64,000 bases of DNA from an uncultured Roseobacter sp. (lineage in GTDB: Bacteria > Pseudomonadota > Alphaproteobacteria > Rhodobacterales > Rhodobacteraceae), in contig NZ_CANLYL010000003.1 of assembly GCF_947495275.1 (NCBI RefSeq), positions 248,001-312,000 of the forward strand. The letters are read 5' to 3'. A model generated the notes under the pieces. It was given only the letters and a program-made list of their open reading frames with translations. It searched no databases and was not told where the DNA came from. Numbering within the stretch: the stretch's first letter is position 1; each line of letters opens with the position of its first letter. The position numbers were made by a program, and so were the translations under genes. Shown here in pieces: positions 63,386-64,000 of the stretch.

Positions 63386-64000
63386 CAAGCCAGTTGCTTT
63401 CTCTTTTTCTGCCGAAGCTTTGCAAGTATCAACGTCAAGGCTGCCGGTGTCATTCCATCGATGCGTGATACTTGGGCCAATGTCGAAGGGCGCACCTTGA
63501 CCAATTTGGACTTCAATTCATTGGACAGGCCAGCGATAGCATCATAATCAAATTCAACCGGAATGATTTGCCCCTCATCCTTCTTTAGAAGAATGATGTC
63601 ACGCTTCTGGCGCTCGATGTAGTTGGCATACAGGGCCTCACGCTCCATTTGTTTTTTAATCTCAGGTTCGATATCCGAGAAGTGCTGGTTCAACTGGTCG
63701 ATCTCAGCAAAAGACACGTCGGGAAAAGCGAGCAGCTGCATAGCGCTTCGGCGCGTTCCGTCTTGATTTATTTTAATTCCAATGTCTTTGGCCTGGGATG
63801 GTGTAAATGATTCCTTCTCCAGTACCGCACGAGCAACATCGAGCTTTTCCGCCTTAATCTCAAATTTCTTTCTACGAGCCTCTCCGACACAACCCAAATC
63901 AACCCCAATTGGCGTTAGGCGCTGGTCAGCGTTGTCCGCGCGCAAAGACAACCGAAACTCCGCTCTCGATGTAAACATTCGATATGGTTCGCTCACACCA
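63385..64000 (-). CDS. mnmG: tRNA uridine-5-carboxymethylaminomethyl modification protein MnmG, C-terminal part
   Basis: With MnmE, modifies wobble uridines in tRNA. Only the last 204 or so residues are in the window; the frame is open at the right edge and the codons before VSEPYRMFTSRAEF read Gly, as expected. The family segment RLSLRADNADQRLTPIG and the C-terminal MnmE- and tRNA-binding helical domain are visible (PSTLAQVSRIDGMTPAALTLIL near the end). First gene of the mnmG-rsmG-parA-parB block. Confidence 0.95.
   Translation of the reverse strand, partial: GVSEPYRMFTSRAEFRLSLRADNADQRLTPIGVDLGCVGEARRKKFEIKAEKLDVARAVLEKESFTPSQAKDIGIKINQDGTRRSAMQLLAFPDVSFAEIDQLNQHFSDIEPEIKKQMEREALYANYIERQKRDIILLKKDEGQIIPVEFDYDAIAGLSNELKSKLVKVRPSTLAQVSRIDGMTPAALTLILAKLRQKKRKQLA

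Overview
The window is a contiguous, densely coded stretch of an alphaproteobacterial chromosome, most likely from the Roseobacter group of the Rhodobacterales. This rests on protein content and gene order: mnmG-rsmG-parA-parB next to hemW/rdgB/rph/hrcA/grpE, the rimP-nusA-ylxR-infB operon, a comF/NDUFAF5-like pair, a NavBac-type channel and an N-terminal-Cys MsrA. No rRNA, tRNA, CRISPR array, phage genes or transposase were seen. The chromosomal parS site inside rsmG suggests that the right end lies in the origin-proximal part of the chromosome.

Layout. (1) 0-5 kb: surface polysaccharide genes: a glycosyltransferase, galU, kdsB-cysQ and a KpsM-like ABC permease. (2) 5-8.1 kb: a uracil-DNA glycosylase, then a small accessory module: an SPW-like membrane protein, an AraC regulator, and a DUF4142 protein translationally coupled to a Tat-exported cupredoxin. 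The same 18-bp sequence stands, in matching orientation, upstream of both target units flanking araC. (3) 8.1-12.2 kb: alkB and dnaK-dnaJ with a candidate RpoH promoter. (4) 12.4-20.8 kb: a PstS-like/OmpA fusion, a conserved envelope protein, secA, parvulin-argJ-mutT and a 44-residue protein. (5) 20.8-28.2 kb: the rimP-nusA-ylxR-infB operon, read leftward and preceded by an intrinsic terminator directly upstream of rimP, then a half-length solute-binding protein and proline iminopeptidase. (6) 28.2-33.3 kb: ubiG, marR, a nitrilase, grxC, comF, a divergent NDUFAF5-like methyltransferase and hemH.

(7) 33.3-36.3 kb: an envelope cluster of a tiny membrane protein, two L,D-transpeptidases, a CAP lipoprotein and a sodium channel. 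(8) 36.3-44.7 kb: an RNA methyltransferase, a heterodimeric ABC exporter pair, CCA-adding enzyme, two Nudix hydrolases and Hsp33. (9) 44.7-46.4 kb: a receiver/PP2C phosphatase and a divergent Hpt protein, a likely phosphorelay. (10) 46.4-56.8 kb: SDR, ilvA, argG, a 44-residue highly basic protein with a TTG start, a sulfotransferase-like protein, exported MsrA, malic enzyme and mutS. (11) 56.8-64 kb: grpE-hrcA diverging from rph-rdgB-hemW, then the mnmG-rsmG-parA-parB block reading leftward; mnmG is cut by the window end.

Most of the window is core housekeeping. The most unusual points are the duplicated 18-bp element around araC, the terminator in the rimP leader, the two 44-residue proteins, and the methyltransferase without a recognisable SAM motif I and with no visible ribosome binding site.
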